Notes: generated by a model not told the origin, from the sequence alone. 64,000 nt of DNA from Phycisphaerae bacterium (GCA_028277645.1 JANQFV010000070.1:1-64000), one strand, 5' to 3'. Positions 25,575 through 34,685 are shown, counted from the stretch's first letter. Made by a program: numbers and translations.

Positions 25575-25649
25575 TGGTGGCGGGCGGACTCGAACCGCCG
25601 ACCTTGGGGTTATGAATCCCACGCTCTAAACCAGCTGAGCTACGCCACC
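25575..25649 (-). tRNA. tRNA-Met (CAU anticodon)
   Basis: 75-nt cloverleaf: 7-bp acceptor GGTGGCG/CGCCACC, D arm GCTCAG..GAGC, anticodon loop TTCATAA with CAT, T arm GGCGG-TTCGAGT-CCGCC, discriminator A. CCA is not encoded. The last anticodon-stem pair is an A-C mismatch (31-39). CAU also occurs in tRNA-Ile2, whose C34 is lysidine-modified; the sequence around the loop is more like elongator Met, but this is not certain. Confidence 0.9.
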
Positions 25650-25807
25650 GGCGTCGGAACCCAATAGTATACGTCATCATCGGCTTTTGGCCAGCCCCGG
25701 CGCCAGTCACACCGCCCCGTCGGTGTCCACTTGAATCTCAGTCGCGTCAGTATTACGATTCTCGCAATGCGTATTACGAGCGCGGCCCCGCGCGGAAGGA
25801 GGCGGAC

Positions 25808-26947
25808 GTGGCACACCGGCATCACCAACTGCTATTATCTTTGCTCGCCACCGCGACGGTCGTCGCCATCGCAGCCTCTGTCCTCGCCGACCCTGACTGG
25901 CAATCACTCCCGTACACGACCCACGCGGACTACCAGGCCGTCGACGCCAACGGCTTCGCCACCTTCCCGCTCGGATCGCCGGTCCGCGTGCGCGGCGTGA
26001 TCATCGCCGACCCGGCAAACTTGCTCGATCCGACGCCGGGCGCTCCATACCTGTTGGGCGGCCAGTGGCAGCTTCACATTCAGACGACCGACCCCAACGA
26101 CTTCGGCGGCATCGCCTGCTGGATCGGACAGTTCTACGGCAACCTGCCGTTTGTCGATCCGAACGAGGTCTACGACGAAGCAGCCTGGCTCGCGGAGCTG
26201 GACCGTGTGTCGCACGATCCAAACACGGGACACCCGTTCGCCGTCGGCGACCTCGTCGAGGTTCGCGCCCGCGTGCCCGGACTGAACTTCGCCGGCAAGA
26301 CCAACATCAACGAAGCGCACAACACACTCGCCGGCGCGAACTTCGACGTGCTGCTGATCGAAGCCAGCCACGGCGTGCCAACGCCGACGGTGATCACGCT
26401 CGCCGACGTCAAGGACGAGAGCGACGCGTTCATCTTCGATGCTACGCGCCAAACGGGTGCCGAACGCCACCAATGCGAGCTCGTCCGTATCAACGACGTG
26501 AAGTTCGTCGATGTCGACGCGTGGGGGCCAGACGTGGAATTGCACGTGACGGACGGCACCGGCCGCACGCTGCCGGTGCTGCTCGGCCGTGGCGATGGCT
26601 TCGAGGTGTTCCCGCCGCCAACCGGCACGGTCGACCTGATCGGCATCTTCGATCAGGAGGATCTCGTCAGCGCCGACGGCTACAAGGACGGCTACCGCCT
26701 GTGGATCACGCACTACACTGGCAGCGGCTGCGTGCTGCCCGAGCCGTGGCCGCTCGCGGGCGACACCGACTGCGACGGCACCGTCGGCTTCGGCGACATC
26801 AACCCGTTCGTAGACGCAGTGCTGTACGGCGCGGCGTTCTTCGCGGCCGAGTACCCGTGCTGCCTGTGGCTGAATGCAGACATCGACGGCAACGGCGACG
26901 TCGGCTTCGAGGACATCAATCCGTTCGTGGACATCCTGCTGGATTAG
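25808..26947 (+). CDS. Secreted protein with C-terminal dockerin-like GDINPFV modules
   Basis: 379 residues; GTG start chosen because AAGGAGG lies upstream at good spacing. Signal peptide LLLSLLATATVVAIAASVLA. The body (about residues 40-310) is of unknown fold with beta-rich segments (VRVRGVIIADPANLL, LVEVRARVPGLNFAGK, CELVRINDVKFVDVDAWG), perhaps OB-like domains. The C-terminus has two Ca-binding dockerin-like repeats: DTDCDGTVGFGDINPFVDAV and IDGNGDVGFEDINPFVDILL. Such modules are abundant at the ends of secreted planctomycete proteins and are presumed to be sorting or attachment tags. Two related proteins lie at 56218 and 58732. Confidence 0.75.
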   Translation: MAHRHHQLLLSLLATATVVAIAASVLADPDWQSLPYTTHADYQAVDANGFATFPLGSPVRVRGVIIADPANLLDPTPGAPYLLGGQWQLHIQTTDPNDFGGIACWIGQFYGNLPFVDPNEVYDEAAWLAELDRVSHDPNTGHPFAVGDLVEVRARVPGLNFAGKTNINEAHNTLAGANFDVLLIEASHGVPTPTVITLADVKDESDAFIFDATRQTGAERHQCELVRINDVKFVDVDAWGPDVELHVTDGTGRTLPVLLGRGDGFEVFPPPTGTVDLIGIFDQEDLVSADGYKDGYRLWITHYTGSGCVLPEPWPLAGDTDCDGTVGFGDINPFVDAVLYGAAFFAAEYPCCLWLNADIDGNGDVGFEDINPFVDILLD

Positions 26948-27000
26948 TTCGCGACGTACCACTGCCGTGTCAGCGTACCTGATTAGCGTGCCCAAGCACG

Positions 27001-27094
27001 CGTCATTCCGACGAGCGCAGCAAGGAGGAATCTACATTTGGATCGACGCAATCGCCCGGTCGCAACTAGATCCCTCACTGCGTTCGGGATGACG
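27001..27094. repeat. Palindromic intergenic repeat, copy 3
   Basis: Arms CGTCATTCCGACGAGCGCAG...GAATCTAC and its inverted partner ending CGGGATGACG, with a spacer GATCGACGCAATCGCCCGGT that closely resembles the spacer of copy 5. Lies between the dockerin-like protein and the pseudopilin. Confidence 0.85.
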
Positions 27095-27130
27095 CCAAAC
27101 ACACACGTACCAGCAATACCACACGGCAAC

Positions 27131-27847
27131 ATGATGCACCAACAACCAGCAAAGCCCGACAGAACGTGCCGCGCATTTTCGTTAATCGAACTGCTGGTCG
27201 TCGTCGCAGTCATTGCCGTTTTGCTCTCTATTCTGATGCCCGCCCTTGGGACTGCCCGGCGACAAGCACGGATCGTCCGCGCGCACTCCGACCTGCGTCA
27301 GATTTGCATCGCGCTGGAGTCGTACGCTCTCGAACACCGCGACCGCGTGCCGCCCACGCGGCAATCATGCTCTGACAACGTGCAGTACCGACTGCCCGTC
27401 GAGCTGGCCAGGAGTCACTACTTCGCGGAGAGCCGCAGCCTGAATCCGCAGTCGGAGTTCTTCGACGAATTCGACCGCGCGCACACGTATCGCTATCGAG
27501 CACCAGGCGCCGTCTGGCAGAACGGACAGTTCTTCGACTTTCCTGACCAGCCCTGGATGCCACGGGCCAGGCTCTGGGTGCCGAGCGACTTCCCGCAATG
27601 CCGCGAGACCGAAGGCAACTACTACGCCGACCGCAGCAACGACGAACCCTGCCCCGTCACCTACGCCGTCTGGAGCGTCGGCCCAGACCCGCAGGCGGAG
27701 AAGTTCCCGCGCGTGCCGTCGTCACCCGACGTCATCGACGAAGCCCGTTTCCCGTTGCCGCGCGAGCTGTGGCTGGAGGGTGCCAATGACGTCGGTCTGA
27801 TCACGCACTTCCGCACGCGTACCGGCCTGCTGCTCAGCAGTCCGTAG
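27131..27847 (+). CDS. Type II secretion-type pseudopilin
   Basis: 238 residues (alternative start one codon later). Short basic leader, then the prepilin peptidase site and methylation/TM segment: RAFSLIELLVVVAVIAVLL (about residues 15-35), with the conserved Glu at +5. After the helix comes ARRQARIVRAHSDLRQICIALESYALEH, the usual planctomycete pseudopilin pattern. The C-terminal globular part includes several Cys and ends with VGLITHFRTRTGLLLSS. It would be processed by PilD and assembled at, or act alongside, a type II secretion/pilus machine; no such machine genes are in the window. Confidence 0.85.
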   Translation: MMHQQPAKPDRTCRAFSLIELLVVVAVIAVLLSILMPALGTARRQARIVRAHSDLRQICIALESYALEHRDRVPPTRQSCSDNVQYRLPVELARSHYFAESRSLNPQSEFFDEFDRAHTYRYRAPGAVWQNGQFFDFPDQPWMPRARLWVPSDFPQCRETEGNYYADRSNDEPCPVTYAVWSVGPDPQAEKFPRVPSSPDVIDEARFPLPRELWLEGANDVGLITHFRTRTGLLLSSP

Positions 27848-28034
27848 CCGCTCCTGCGCCGTTGTTGCCCATCCGCGCACATTCTGCGCGTGCCGTCATC
27901 GCCGCTCGTCAGCCCCGCCGGCTCGCACCGATAACGTCTGCTGTGGGCCCCGGTGAGGGCCGCTATTCCACGAGTCGTGACCGTCAAGGCTGGTGCGGAC
28001 ACCACCGCGTGCGCCAGCCACGGGAGAGCAAACC

Positions 28035-29222
28035 ATGAAGAACGCGGACGCGGCCGAGCCCCGCAGTCGCAAACGCAGCCGTCAGACGGCCGCTCCTGTT
28101 GAAGGCAAGACCCGCTCAGCCCGCACTGCGGCACCGTCGCCCAAAGCGCCCGACGACGACGCAGCGGTCGTGAAGACCGGCGCCGCCCCAGTGACCATCG
28201 CAGCCGGCACGACGCCGGCGTTCGCCCAATCGAAGGTCCCCGCGCGTCTCCAGGACACGTTTGTCGATGAGCGCAACGACGTGCTCGCCGTGATCAACGA
28301 GCTCGAAGACCAGCTCGACCGTCACCAGGAAAACCGCGAGAAGCTGGAGCGTGAGCTATCCAGCCAGAGCGAGAAGCTCCACGAAGCCAATCAGCGTAAC
28401 CAGGAGCTGGAGTGGCAGATCGCCGCGCTGCAGGTGCGGATTGAGGGATTCGGACAGATTCAGTCCGAACTCACGGTCGTCGAACAGGAGTTGGGCGACG
28501 CGAATGCGGATAAGCACCGTATCAGCGAACAGCTCGCCGAATCGGAGCGCGAATGCGCCCGCACGAAAGCGGAGCTGAAGACGGCGACGAAGGAGCTCGA
28601 CGGGCTCTGGTCGGTTCGCAAAGAGCGGGACGGGCTGCACGCCGACTGCAAGGCGCTCGCTGTGAAGGTCGACGAGCTCGAACGCGCCCAGCAGGATCTG
28701 ATCGAGGATCGCGCCAGTGCGTTGGCGCAGCTCCGCGACGTCACTACAACCATGGAAGAGTTCCGCGACGAGCGTGGGCGTCTGGACGAGAGCCTGCGCA
28801 ACGCCGCCGACCGCGTCCATGAGTTGACGCAGCTCGAAGAATCGCTCTCCGACAAGATCGACGCGCTGCGGGTCGAGAAGAAGAACCTCCAGGCGCAGGT
28901 TGTACACCTCGAACGCGAGAACAACCGCCTCGCCGAGCAACGCCAGTTTTACGAGTCCGAAGTCACCACGCTGCGCAACCAGAACCGGACGACGGAGACC
29001 GCGCTCAATGGCGTGCGGAAGGCCTTCGCCGAAGTGCGCGCCGCGCTGGCCGAAACGAAGACCCGCGCGCGCCGGCGCGAGATGGATGTCTGGCCGCGAA
29101 GCGGGGCGACGGTGACCACGTCAACGAACCGAACGGCCGACGAAGAAGTTCCGACTCCGGCGGAGGCGTCCATAGATCACGAAGAGATCCCCAGCCTCGA
29201 GCCGATCGACGACGCTGATTGA
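28035..29222 (+). CDS. Long coiled-coil protein
   Basis: 395 residues from MKNADAAEPRS, with GGGAGAG upstream. N-terminal 70 residues are basic and Ala/Pro-rich. About residues 75-340 are an almost continuous coiled coil rich in Glu, Leu, Arg and Gln (INELEDQLDRHQENREKLER, ELEWQIAALQVRIEGF, LDESLRNAADRVHELTQLEE). The last 45 residues are acidic and disordered (EEIPSLEPIDDAD). No signal peptide or membrane helix, so cytoplasmic. It resembles structural or partition-type coiled-coil proteins but matches none clearly. Single gene. Confidence 0.7.
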   Translation: MKNADAAEPRSRKRSRQTAAPVEGKTRSARTAAPSPKAPDDDAAVVKTGAAPVTIAAGTTPAFAQSKVPARLQDTFVDERNDVLAVINELEDQLDRHQENREKLERELSSQSEKLHEANQRNQELEWQIAALQVRIEGFGQIQSELTVVEQELGDANADKHRISEQLAESERECARTKAELKTATKELDGLWSVRKERDGLHADCKALAVKVDELERAQQDLIEDRASALAQLRDVTTTMEEFRDERGRLDESLRNAADRVHELTQLEESLSDKIDALRVEKKNLQAQVVHLERENNRLAEQRQFYESEVTTLRNQNRTTETALNGVRKAFAEVRAALAETKTRARRREMDVWPRSGATVTTSTNRTADEEVPTPAEASIDHEEIPSLEPIDDAD

Positions 29223-29351
29223 AGTGCCCTGTCGCGCGTAGTCAGACACACACGCACGCACGTATAATTCTCGTCCGTGGCCGCGTGGCAGTGCCGCCAC
29301 GCGGCGATTCGAGGCTACCGCCGATATCACCCAACGGACTGGGAGTATCAC

Positions 29352-30578
29352 ATGCTGCGTGCCATCCTACTGATCGGTTGCTTATCTACGCTCACGATCG
29401 GCGGTTGTCCCCCGCCTTCGGAACCCACCAGTGCCGTCGACGCGCAGCTCGCCATCAGCCGCACCAGCGGGCCTGCACCACTGACGGTCAGCGTGTCCGC
29501 GGCCGGCTCGACCTCGTCGAACGCCGGCGCGTTGACCTACCGCTGGAACTTCGGCGACGGCACAACCGCGACTACGGAGACCGCGGACCACACCTACGCG
29601 CTGCCCGGCCGCTACGTGGTGAGTCTGACCGTGACCGACGCGCTGAGCGAGCAGGATGTCGCCAGCACCGAGGTTCGCGCGGCTGGCACCGGCGCGACAG
29701 CGGTGATCGCCGCCGACAAGATTGAGGGCTCGATTCCTCTGTTAATCCGCTTCGATGGCACCGGCAGCAGCGCGCCTGACGACGTGATTCGCGACTATCT
29801 CTGGAGCTTCGGCGACGGTGCAACTTCGGTCGAGTCGCAGCCGCAGCACCAGTACACGCGCGTCGGCTCATATACCGTGTCGCTGACCGTGACGACCGCC
29901 GGCGGAGTCAGTGCCACGACAACAACGACGATCACCGCGAGCGAGCGTGTTGCGTCGCTGCAGTTCACCGGTGTCAACTTCGCCACGCTGAACCTCACCG
30001 GCGCGACGACGAATCCGAGCCAGGTGGAATTCACGTTCGAAACGTGGATGAAGCCGGAAGCGGACGGCGGCACGATCGTCTCAATGGCCGGCGGCGGACT
30101 CACGCTCGATGTCCAACCGCTCAGCAACAACGTGCGCCTCCAGGTAAGCGGGACGCCGACCGATGGCACGGTCACGTCGCTGGCCGGGAACTGGCGCCAC
30201 GTTGCCATTATCTACGCCGGCGACGATGGATCCGGGGCCGGAACCGCGGCGGTGTACATTGACGGCGTGGCACTGCTCAGCGCCCCCGTCGCCGGATCAG
30301 TTAACGTCAGTTCGATTTCGCTCGGCGTCGGTTACCGCGGGCAGCTCGCGGAAGCGCGCTTGTGGCAGGTGGTCCGCACCGTCATCGATCTACAGGCCAC
30401 GATGAACGACCGCGTCACCGGACTGGAAGCGAATCTGCTCGGCTATTGGCGCCTCGACGAGGGCAACGGCCAGCGTCTGGCCAACCGCGGCAGCGATGGA
30501 ACGGATGGGTTGCTCGGCTCATCGAACGCGATCGAATCGGCGGACCCCGCGTGGAGCACCGAGGGCCCGCCGATCTAG
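29352..30578 (+). CDS. Lipoprotein with two PKD domains and a LamG-like domain
   Basis: 408 residues from the ATG at 29352, eight bases after GGGAG. Lipoprotein signal LRAILLIGCLSTLTIGGC. Two PKD domains follow: about residues 30-115 (TYRWNFGDGTTATTETADHTY) and 118-200 (YLWSFGDGATSVESQPQHQY), each with the WxFGDG motif. The rest (about 205-400) is a concanavalin/LamG-like domain (FTFETWMKPEADGGTIVSMA, NWRHVAIIYAG, AAVYIDGVALL, LLGYWRLDEGNGQ). An exported, surface-anchored carbohydrate- or protein-binding role is likely; there is no catalytic domain. Confidence 0.85.
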   Translation: MLRAILLIGCLSTLTIGGCPPPSEPTSAVDAQLAISRTSGPAPLTVSVSAAGSTSSNAGALTYRWNFGDGTTATTETADHTYALPGRYVVSLTVTDALSEQDVASTEVRAAGTGATAVIAADKIEGSIPLLIRFDGTGSSAPDDVIRDYLWSFGDGATSVESQPQHQYTRVGSYTVSLTVTTAGGVSATTTTTITASERVASLQFTGVNFATLNLTGATTNPSQVEFTFETWMKPEADGGTIVSMAGGGLTLDVQPLSNNVRLQVSGTPTDGTVTSLAGNWRHVAIIYAGDDGSGAGTAAVYIDGVALLSAPVAGSVNVSSISLGVGYRGQLAEARLWQVVRTVIDLQATMNDRVTGLEANLLGYWRLDEGNGQRLANRGSDGTDGLLGSSNAIESADPAWSTEGPPI

Positions 30579-31199
30579 CCGCGTTTCACATCGTCGGTTT
30601 GTCGCTCGGTAGTTCCCCCTGATCACACGCGCGTCGTTCGATGCCCGCCGTGTTAGTGGTTCCACGAATGCGCGACGGCGAGCGGCCGATAAAGAAAAAA
30701 ATGCGGACGGGACTCCCGTGAGGGAAATCCCGGTCCGCACCAATGGGGGAAAGAAGCACCCGGAAGTATATCGGACCACGATTATGAAGCAAGCGCTAAT
30801 GTTGCAGATTGGGGCAAGAGTCCAATAGAAACTGCTCCCGATTCATATGCGCGGACTTCTTACCGGTCCGAACGCATCATACGCCATCCGAAACCGCTCA
30901 CGAAATAGCGGGGTTGGCGGTGTGTTGCAGTGCAGGCTTTCCGCCGGGCTGCGCCCGATGCCGCCACCTTACCGATAAGGCTGATGTAGGCGCCAGGCCA
31001 CGCTGCAACCTCAGATGACACCCTTCCCAAATGGCTCGCGCGGCCTGGTAAACTCCTGCTGACGGGCTGCCCGGATATCGCACGCCGAGCAGCCCGTTCT
31101 GCTTGCGCCGACACAGCCGTGCATCGAACCCGGCGGGTTGGACGCGTCTGACCACCCCGATAGACTGCCCCGGACTCGTCCACGGAGCGCCTCCAGCCC
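30579..31199. other. 621-base region without a convincing gene
   Basis: Between the PKD/LamG gene and pgsA. Short frames on both strands have poor composition and no ribosome-binding sites. The one clear element is a strong minus-strand intrinsic terminator at 30692-30739 with no gene in front of it. An 8-bp stem CGGGCTGC/GCAGCCCG sits near 31070-31105. I do not recognise RNase P, tmRNA, 6S or SRP RNA here. Confidence 0.4.
30692..30739 (-). terminator. Orphan intrinsic terminator
   Basis: Read on the minus strand, stem TGCGGACCGGGA/TCCCGTCCGCA (one bulge), with a nested TCCC/GGGA hairpin inside, is followed directly by seven T then CTTT. A textbook Rho-independent terminator, yet no minus-strand gene precedes it for at least 400 bases. 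A small RNA reading from about 30775-30850 is the simplest explanation. Confidence 0.7.
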
Positions 31200-31823
31200 A
31201 TGACCATCAACTGGCCCAATCGCATCACGCTCGCCCGGCTCGTGCTGGCGGTGATCTTCGTCGCCCTGCTGAGCGTCTTCGATGTCCGGCAGATCGACGC
31301 GCAGCGCTGGATCCTGCACGTCAGCTTCTGGGTGTTCATCGTTGCCGGCCTGAGCGACATTCTCGATGGTTACCTGGCCCGCACGATGAACGCCGTCACC
31401 ACGTTTGGCCGCATCGCCGACCCGGTCGCGGACAAAGTCATCGTCTGCGGCGCGTTCGTGCTATTCGCCAGCCCCAGCTTCTTCGACGGCACACGGAACA
31501 TCACCGGCGTCGAAGCGTGGATGGCCGTGGTGATCCTCACGCGTGAGCTGCTGGTGTCCGCGATCCGCGCCCACATCGAGTCCGAAGGCAAGGACTTCGG
31601 CGCCTCATGGGTTGGCAAGCTGAAGATGTTTGTGCAGTCATTCACGATCGGCACGATCCTCGGCGTACACGCCTGGCAGCTTTACGCGCTCGAACCACTG
31701 CGCGTGGGGTGTGTCTGGGCAACGATTATCATCACGGTTCTCTCGGCAGTTTCTTACGCACGCCGCGCGCACGCGTTTCTGTTGTCCGAATCGGCTCTGG
31801 GTGGCGAAGCGGAGCGTAAATGA
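31200..31823 (+). CDS. pgsA: CDP-diacylglycerol-glycerol-3-phosphate 3-phosphatidyltransferase
   Basis: 207 residues; integral membrane CDP-alcohol phosphatidyltransferase that makes phosphatidylglycerol phosphate. The family signature D-G-x2-A-R-x8-G-x3-D-x3-D is complete in SDILDGYLARTMNAVTTFG followed by RIADPVADKV. It begins NWPNRITLARLVLA, the usual PgsA start, and has about five membrane helices. Its stop overlaps the start of pgpA by four bases (ATGA), so the next step of the pathway is translationally coupled. Confidence 0.93.
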   Translation: MTINWPNRITLARLVLAVIFVALLSVFDVRQIDAQRWILHVSFWVFIVAGLSDILDGYLARTMNAVTTFGRIADPVADKVIVCGAFVLFASPSFFDGTRNITGVEAWMAVVILTRELLVSAIRAHIESEGKDFGASWVGKLKMFVQSFTIGTILGVHAWQLYALEPLRVGCVWATIIITVLSAVSYARRAHAFLLSESALGGEAERK

Positions 31824-32350
31824 AACGCGGCAACGACACGCTGAAAATGCTCTGCATCACCGTGCTCGGCAGCGGCTACGCCCCCATCGCCTCGGGCTCG
31901 TGGGGTTCACTTGTCGCAGTCGTGCTCTTTGCCCCCATCTGGTTCGCGGCGGCGGAGACCGGCATACCGCGGTCTGTGGTTGAGATCATGCTCGTCGCGG
32001 GCATCCTGATCTCGAGCTGGCTATCAGTGCTGTGGGGCGACTGGGCAATTGCTCGCTATGGGCGAAAGGACCCGAAGCAGTTCGTCCTCGACGAGTTCGC
32101 CGGCCAGTGGGTCGCCCTGCTCGCAATACCGATCTCGCTCGGCGCGAGCCTGGCAGCCGTCGCGTGGGTCGTGGGCGGTCAGTTCATCCTGTTCCGCATT
32201 TTCGACATCATCAAACCGCCGCCGGCGCGGCAGCTCGAGCGTCTGCCCAGCGGCTGGGGGATTCTGATCGACGATCTCTTCGCCGGCGCGTACGCGAACA
32301 TCATTGGGCAACTTGTCTGGCGGCTGACGCCGTTGGGCGTGACCCTGTAG
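31820..32350 (+). CDS. pgpA: Phosphatidylglycerophosphatase A
   Basis: 176 residues; membrane phosphatase that dephosphorylates phosphatidylglycerol phosphate made by PgsA. Family landmarks: LGSGYAPIASGSWGSLVAV, DPKQFVLDEFAGQWVALL (the catalytic D-E motif), and FDIIKPPPARQLERLPSGWG followed by ILIDDLFAGAYAN. Four-base overlap with pgsA supports a dedicated two-gene operon for phosphatidylglycerol synthesis. A GC hairpin (32351-32367) and a palindromic repeat follow directly. Confidence 0.93.
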   Translation: MKRGNDTLKMLCITVLGSGYAPIASGSWGSLVAVVLFAPIWFAAAETGIPRSVVEIMLVAGILISSWLSVLWGDWAIARYGRKDPKQFVLDEFAGQWVALLAIPISLGASLAAVAWVVGGQFILFRIFDIIKPPPARQLERLPSGWGILIDDLFAGAYANIIGQLVWRLTPLGVTL

Positions 32351-32367
32351 GGCGGGTTCCACCCGCC
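32351..32367. repeat. GC hairpin preceding palindromic repeat copy 4
   Basis: Perfect 7-bp inverted repeat GGCGGGT-TCC-ACCCGCC directly after the pgpA stop; no T-run. Same arrangement as the hairpin before repeat copy 1. Confidence 0.5.
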
Positions 32368-32373
32368 GGGCAT

Positions 32374-32466
32374 CGTCATTCCGACGACCAACGGGAGGAG
32401 GAATCTACCTCAGCATGCACGTGCTCGTCCGACGACACTAGATTCCTCACTGCGTTCGGAATGACG
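32374..32466. repeat. Palindromic intergenic repeat, copy 4
   Basis: Left arm CGTCATTCCGACGACCAACG...GAATCTAC, right arm TAGATTCCTCACTGCGTTCG then GAATGACG. The left arm carries the same ACCAACGGGAGG variant as copy 6. Lies between pgpA and uppP. Confidence 0.85.
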
Positions 32467-32527
32467 GTGAACAGATGATCGCTCCCTTTTCTCCGCTGTC
32501 GCGGAATCGCCCCACCTCACTTAGGCT

Positions 32528-33337
32528 ATGAGCATGGACGCAATCAACGCGATCATCCTCGGCATCATCGAAGGCCTCACCGAGTTCCTGCCCATCTCCA
32601 GCACCGGGCACATGGTCATCGCGATGCCGCTGCTCGGCGTCGACGCCGCAGCAGCCCCGTGGAGCATCCTGCTGTGGGTCAGCCAATTCGCGGCAATTCT
32701 AGGCGTGATCGTGCTATTCTGGCGCGACCTCTGGCGGCGCGTGCTCAAGCCCCCTACTGGCGTTTGGCACCGGCACCTGTTGGTGATCCTGTTCGTCGCG
32801 ATGGTACCGACCGTCGGGCTGGCCGTGCCGTTCAAGGAGTACTTCGACCCGCTGGAGCAGAGCCCGCCTGCGGTCGCCGCCGCGTTGATCGTCGGTGCAA
32901 TCATCATGGAGGTCATCGATCGACGTTGTCGGCGAGAGAAGGCACAGGAGATCGAGGATATCCAACTCTGGCAGGCCTTCTGCATCGGGTTGATCCAGTG
33001 CATCAGCATGTGGCCCGGCGTATCACGCGCCGGTGCCACCATCATGGCCGGCATGGCCCTGGGCCTGACCCCGCGCGTAGCAACGCAGTTCTCGTTCTAC
33101 CTCGCGATCCCGACGATGCTGGGCGCCGCAGCCAAAACGCTACTCGACAAACGCGACCAGCTCACCACCGACGGCGCAAGCACCGTCCTGCTGGGCAGCG
33201 CAGTGTCATTCATCGTCGCCCTGGTTGTCGTAGCCTGGTTCCTGGGCTTCGTGAAGAAACACCGCTTCCGCGTCTTCGCGATCTACCGCGTAGTGCTGGG
33301 AGCGCTGGTGCTGCTGTATTTCTACGCTTTGCGGTGA
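32528..33337 (+). CDS. uppP: Undecaprenyl-diphosphatase
   Basis: 269 residues (start could be Met3 at 32534). BacA/UppP integral membrane phosphatase that recycles undecaprenyl pyrophosphate for cell-wall synthesis. Motif 1 is GIIEGLTEFLPISSTGHM with the Glu-rich (E/Q)xxxE pattern and the Ser/His residues; motif 2 is WPGVSRAGATIMAGMALGL with the catalytic Arg. Seven to eight membrane helices. Length is normal. The next gene follows 17 bases later but is functionally unrelated. Confidence 0.95.
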   Translation: MSMDAINAIILGIIEGLTEFLPISSTGHMVIAMPLLGVDAAAAPWSILLWVSQFAAILGVIVLFWRDLWRRVLKPPTGVWHRHLLVILFVAMVPTVGLAVPFKEYFDPLEQSPPAVAAALIVGAIIMEVIDRRCRREKAQEIEDIQLWQAFCIGLIQCISMWPGVSRAGATIMAGMALGLTPRVATQFSFYLAIPTMLGAAAKTLLDKRDQLTTDGASTVLLGSAVSFIVALVVVAWFLGFVKKHRFRVFAIYRVVLGALVLLYFYALR

Positions 33338-33354
33338 TCTAATCGGGGGCCGTC

Positions 33355-34614
33355 ATGCGCAACGTCTTCGATCAATACAGCCAACCCGAGAACAAGCTGA
33401 CACATGCGCTCGCGTGCTGCCTGCACGAAGATCGACGTCTGCTGCGGTCATTCGTGAAGCGGTATGCGGGAGAGTGCCCACCCGTTCAGAAGCTAACCGT
33501 AATTGAGCAGTCACTGCCGGGCGAAAAGCAGGCCGACGAAGAGGAAGCAACGTGGCGGGGTCTGCCCGATCTTTGGATACACGATAGCGAGCGCTGGTCG
33601 CTGATCGTCGAGAGTAAGGTCCAGGCTCCTGTCAGTTCGGACCAACTCCGCCGTCATCGCGCAACGGCGAATCGCCGCGGCTTTGACAATCATGTGCTGC
33701 TCGCGATTTCGCCCGAAACGCCGCCGGCCCGGTCGTTGGGTGGCGTGAAACACGTCCTTTGGACTGACGTTTACAAGTGGCTGCGTTGGCATCATTCCGC
33801 CTCGGAGTGGGCGTTGCGAATGTCGAACTACATGGAAGCGCTGGAGGCACACATGATCGCCGATGGCTATCTCGCGCACGGGAGTCTTACAACGTTCTCC
33901 GGCATCAACTTCACACCCGAATCGCCGTGGAACTACCCGGAAGCGAAGCGTCTCCTCGGGCTCGCGCTGGACCAACTCAGCAAGCGGGCCGACCTGCGAA
34001 GGCTGGGTATCGACGCGAACGCTGGGCGACGCTCGGCGATTACCGGCACACATGGTGCGGCAGTCTGGGATTACCTCCTGCTCACACCGCCCGGCAAACC
34101 GCTCGGGTTCACGGCATTCCCGCACCTCACCCTCAGCATCGGACGCGACGATACCATGGCGAGGCTCACGGTCCCGAACGGCCTGGCAACGCCGCACCGC
34201 AGGAACCTCCTCGCCAGCGGGCGCGAGCGATTCGAAACCTGCATCCGACAGGTCACCACGAACCTGGAGAACGAGCTGCGCGACGCGCCGGAAGCGCGAC
34301 CGAGGTTAATTCTGCAGCAGCAGCATTTCCCACACCGGCGGGCGGCAGGCGTCAACGACGCTCACTTGGAGTACGACCCGCGAACTGCCTTTCGACAGAA
34401 AGCGGAGGCTGGGGCGAGCAAGGTCAAACTACAGCCGCAATGGCTGGAACTGACGTACTCCCTGCTGGAAAATAAAAGGTCCAACATGCAATTCGCCATC
34501 GGCGCGATCTTCCCGAACGGCTGCAAAGCCCTGCAATCCGAGAAAGCCCTCGACCATTTCGCCAACGCCTGGATAGCCTGCCGCCCGCTCCTGGACCTGA
34601 TGTTACAGAACTGA
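33355..34614 (+). CDS. PD-(D/E)XK nuclease-like protein
   Basis: 419 residues. The N-terminal part has the arrangement of a PD-(D/E)XK nuclease: GLPDLWI (Pro71-Asp72), then WSLIVESKVQAPVSSDQLRR with Glu86-x-Lys88 and a following helix carrying Gln97. VLLAISPE is the next core strand. NVFDQYSQPENKLTHALACC at the start is common in this PDDEXK_4-like group. The C-terminal 200 residues (LASGRERFETCIRQVTTNLE, FAIGAIFPNG) are of unknown fold. These proteins often lie in defence or repair contexts, but no partner is adjacent; uppP is upstream and an aldehyde dehydrogenase downstream. Composition is less GC-biased than its neighbours, consistent with acquisition. Confidence 0.7.
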   Translation: MRNVFDQYSQPENKLTHALACCLHEDRRLLRSFVKRYAGECPPVQKLTVIEQSLPGEKQADEEEATWRGLPDLWIHDSERWSLIVESKVQAPVSSDQLRRHRATANRRGFDNHVLLAISPETPPARSLGGVKHVLWTDVYKWLRWHHSASEWALRMSNYMEALEAHMIADGYLAHGSLTTFSGINFTPESPWNYPEAKRLLGLALDQLSKRADLRRLGIDANAGRRSAITGTHGAAVWDYLLLTPPGKPLGFTAFPHLTLSIGRDDTMARLTVPNGLATPHRRNLLASGRERFETCIRQVTTNLENELRDAPEARPRLILQQQHFPHRRAAGVNDAHLEYDPRTAFRQKAEAGASKVKLQPQWLELTYSLLENKRSNMQFAIGAIFPNGCKALQSEKALDHFANAWIACRPLLDLMLQN

Positions 34615-34637
34615 GCGACCTCCAGGCCGCCAAGGAG

Positions 34638-34685
34638 TTTCGGCGTTTCGGCGTTTCGGCGTTTCCCCGCGCCGCGGCGTTTCGC
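34638..34685. repeat. GGCGTTTC short tandem array
   Basis: Three to four near-perfect copies of CGGCGTTT, then a more degenerate copy, directly before the aldehyde dehydrogenase promoter region. Related to the arrays at 20463 and 22306. Confidence 0.5.

Noticed and set aside
31015..31070. SRP (4.5S) RNA on the minus strand
   Set aside because: GTTTACCAGG matches part of SRP RNA, but the conserved GGAA tetraloop helix and internal loop are absent.
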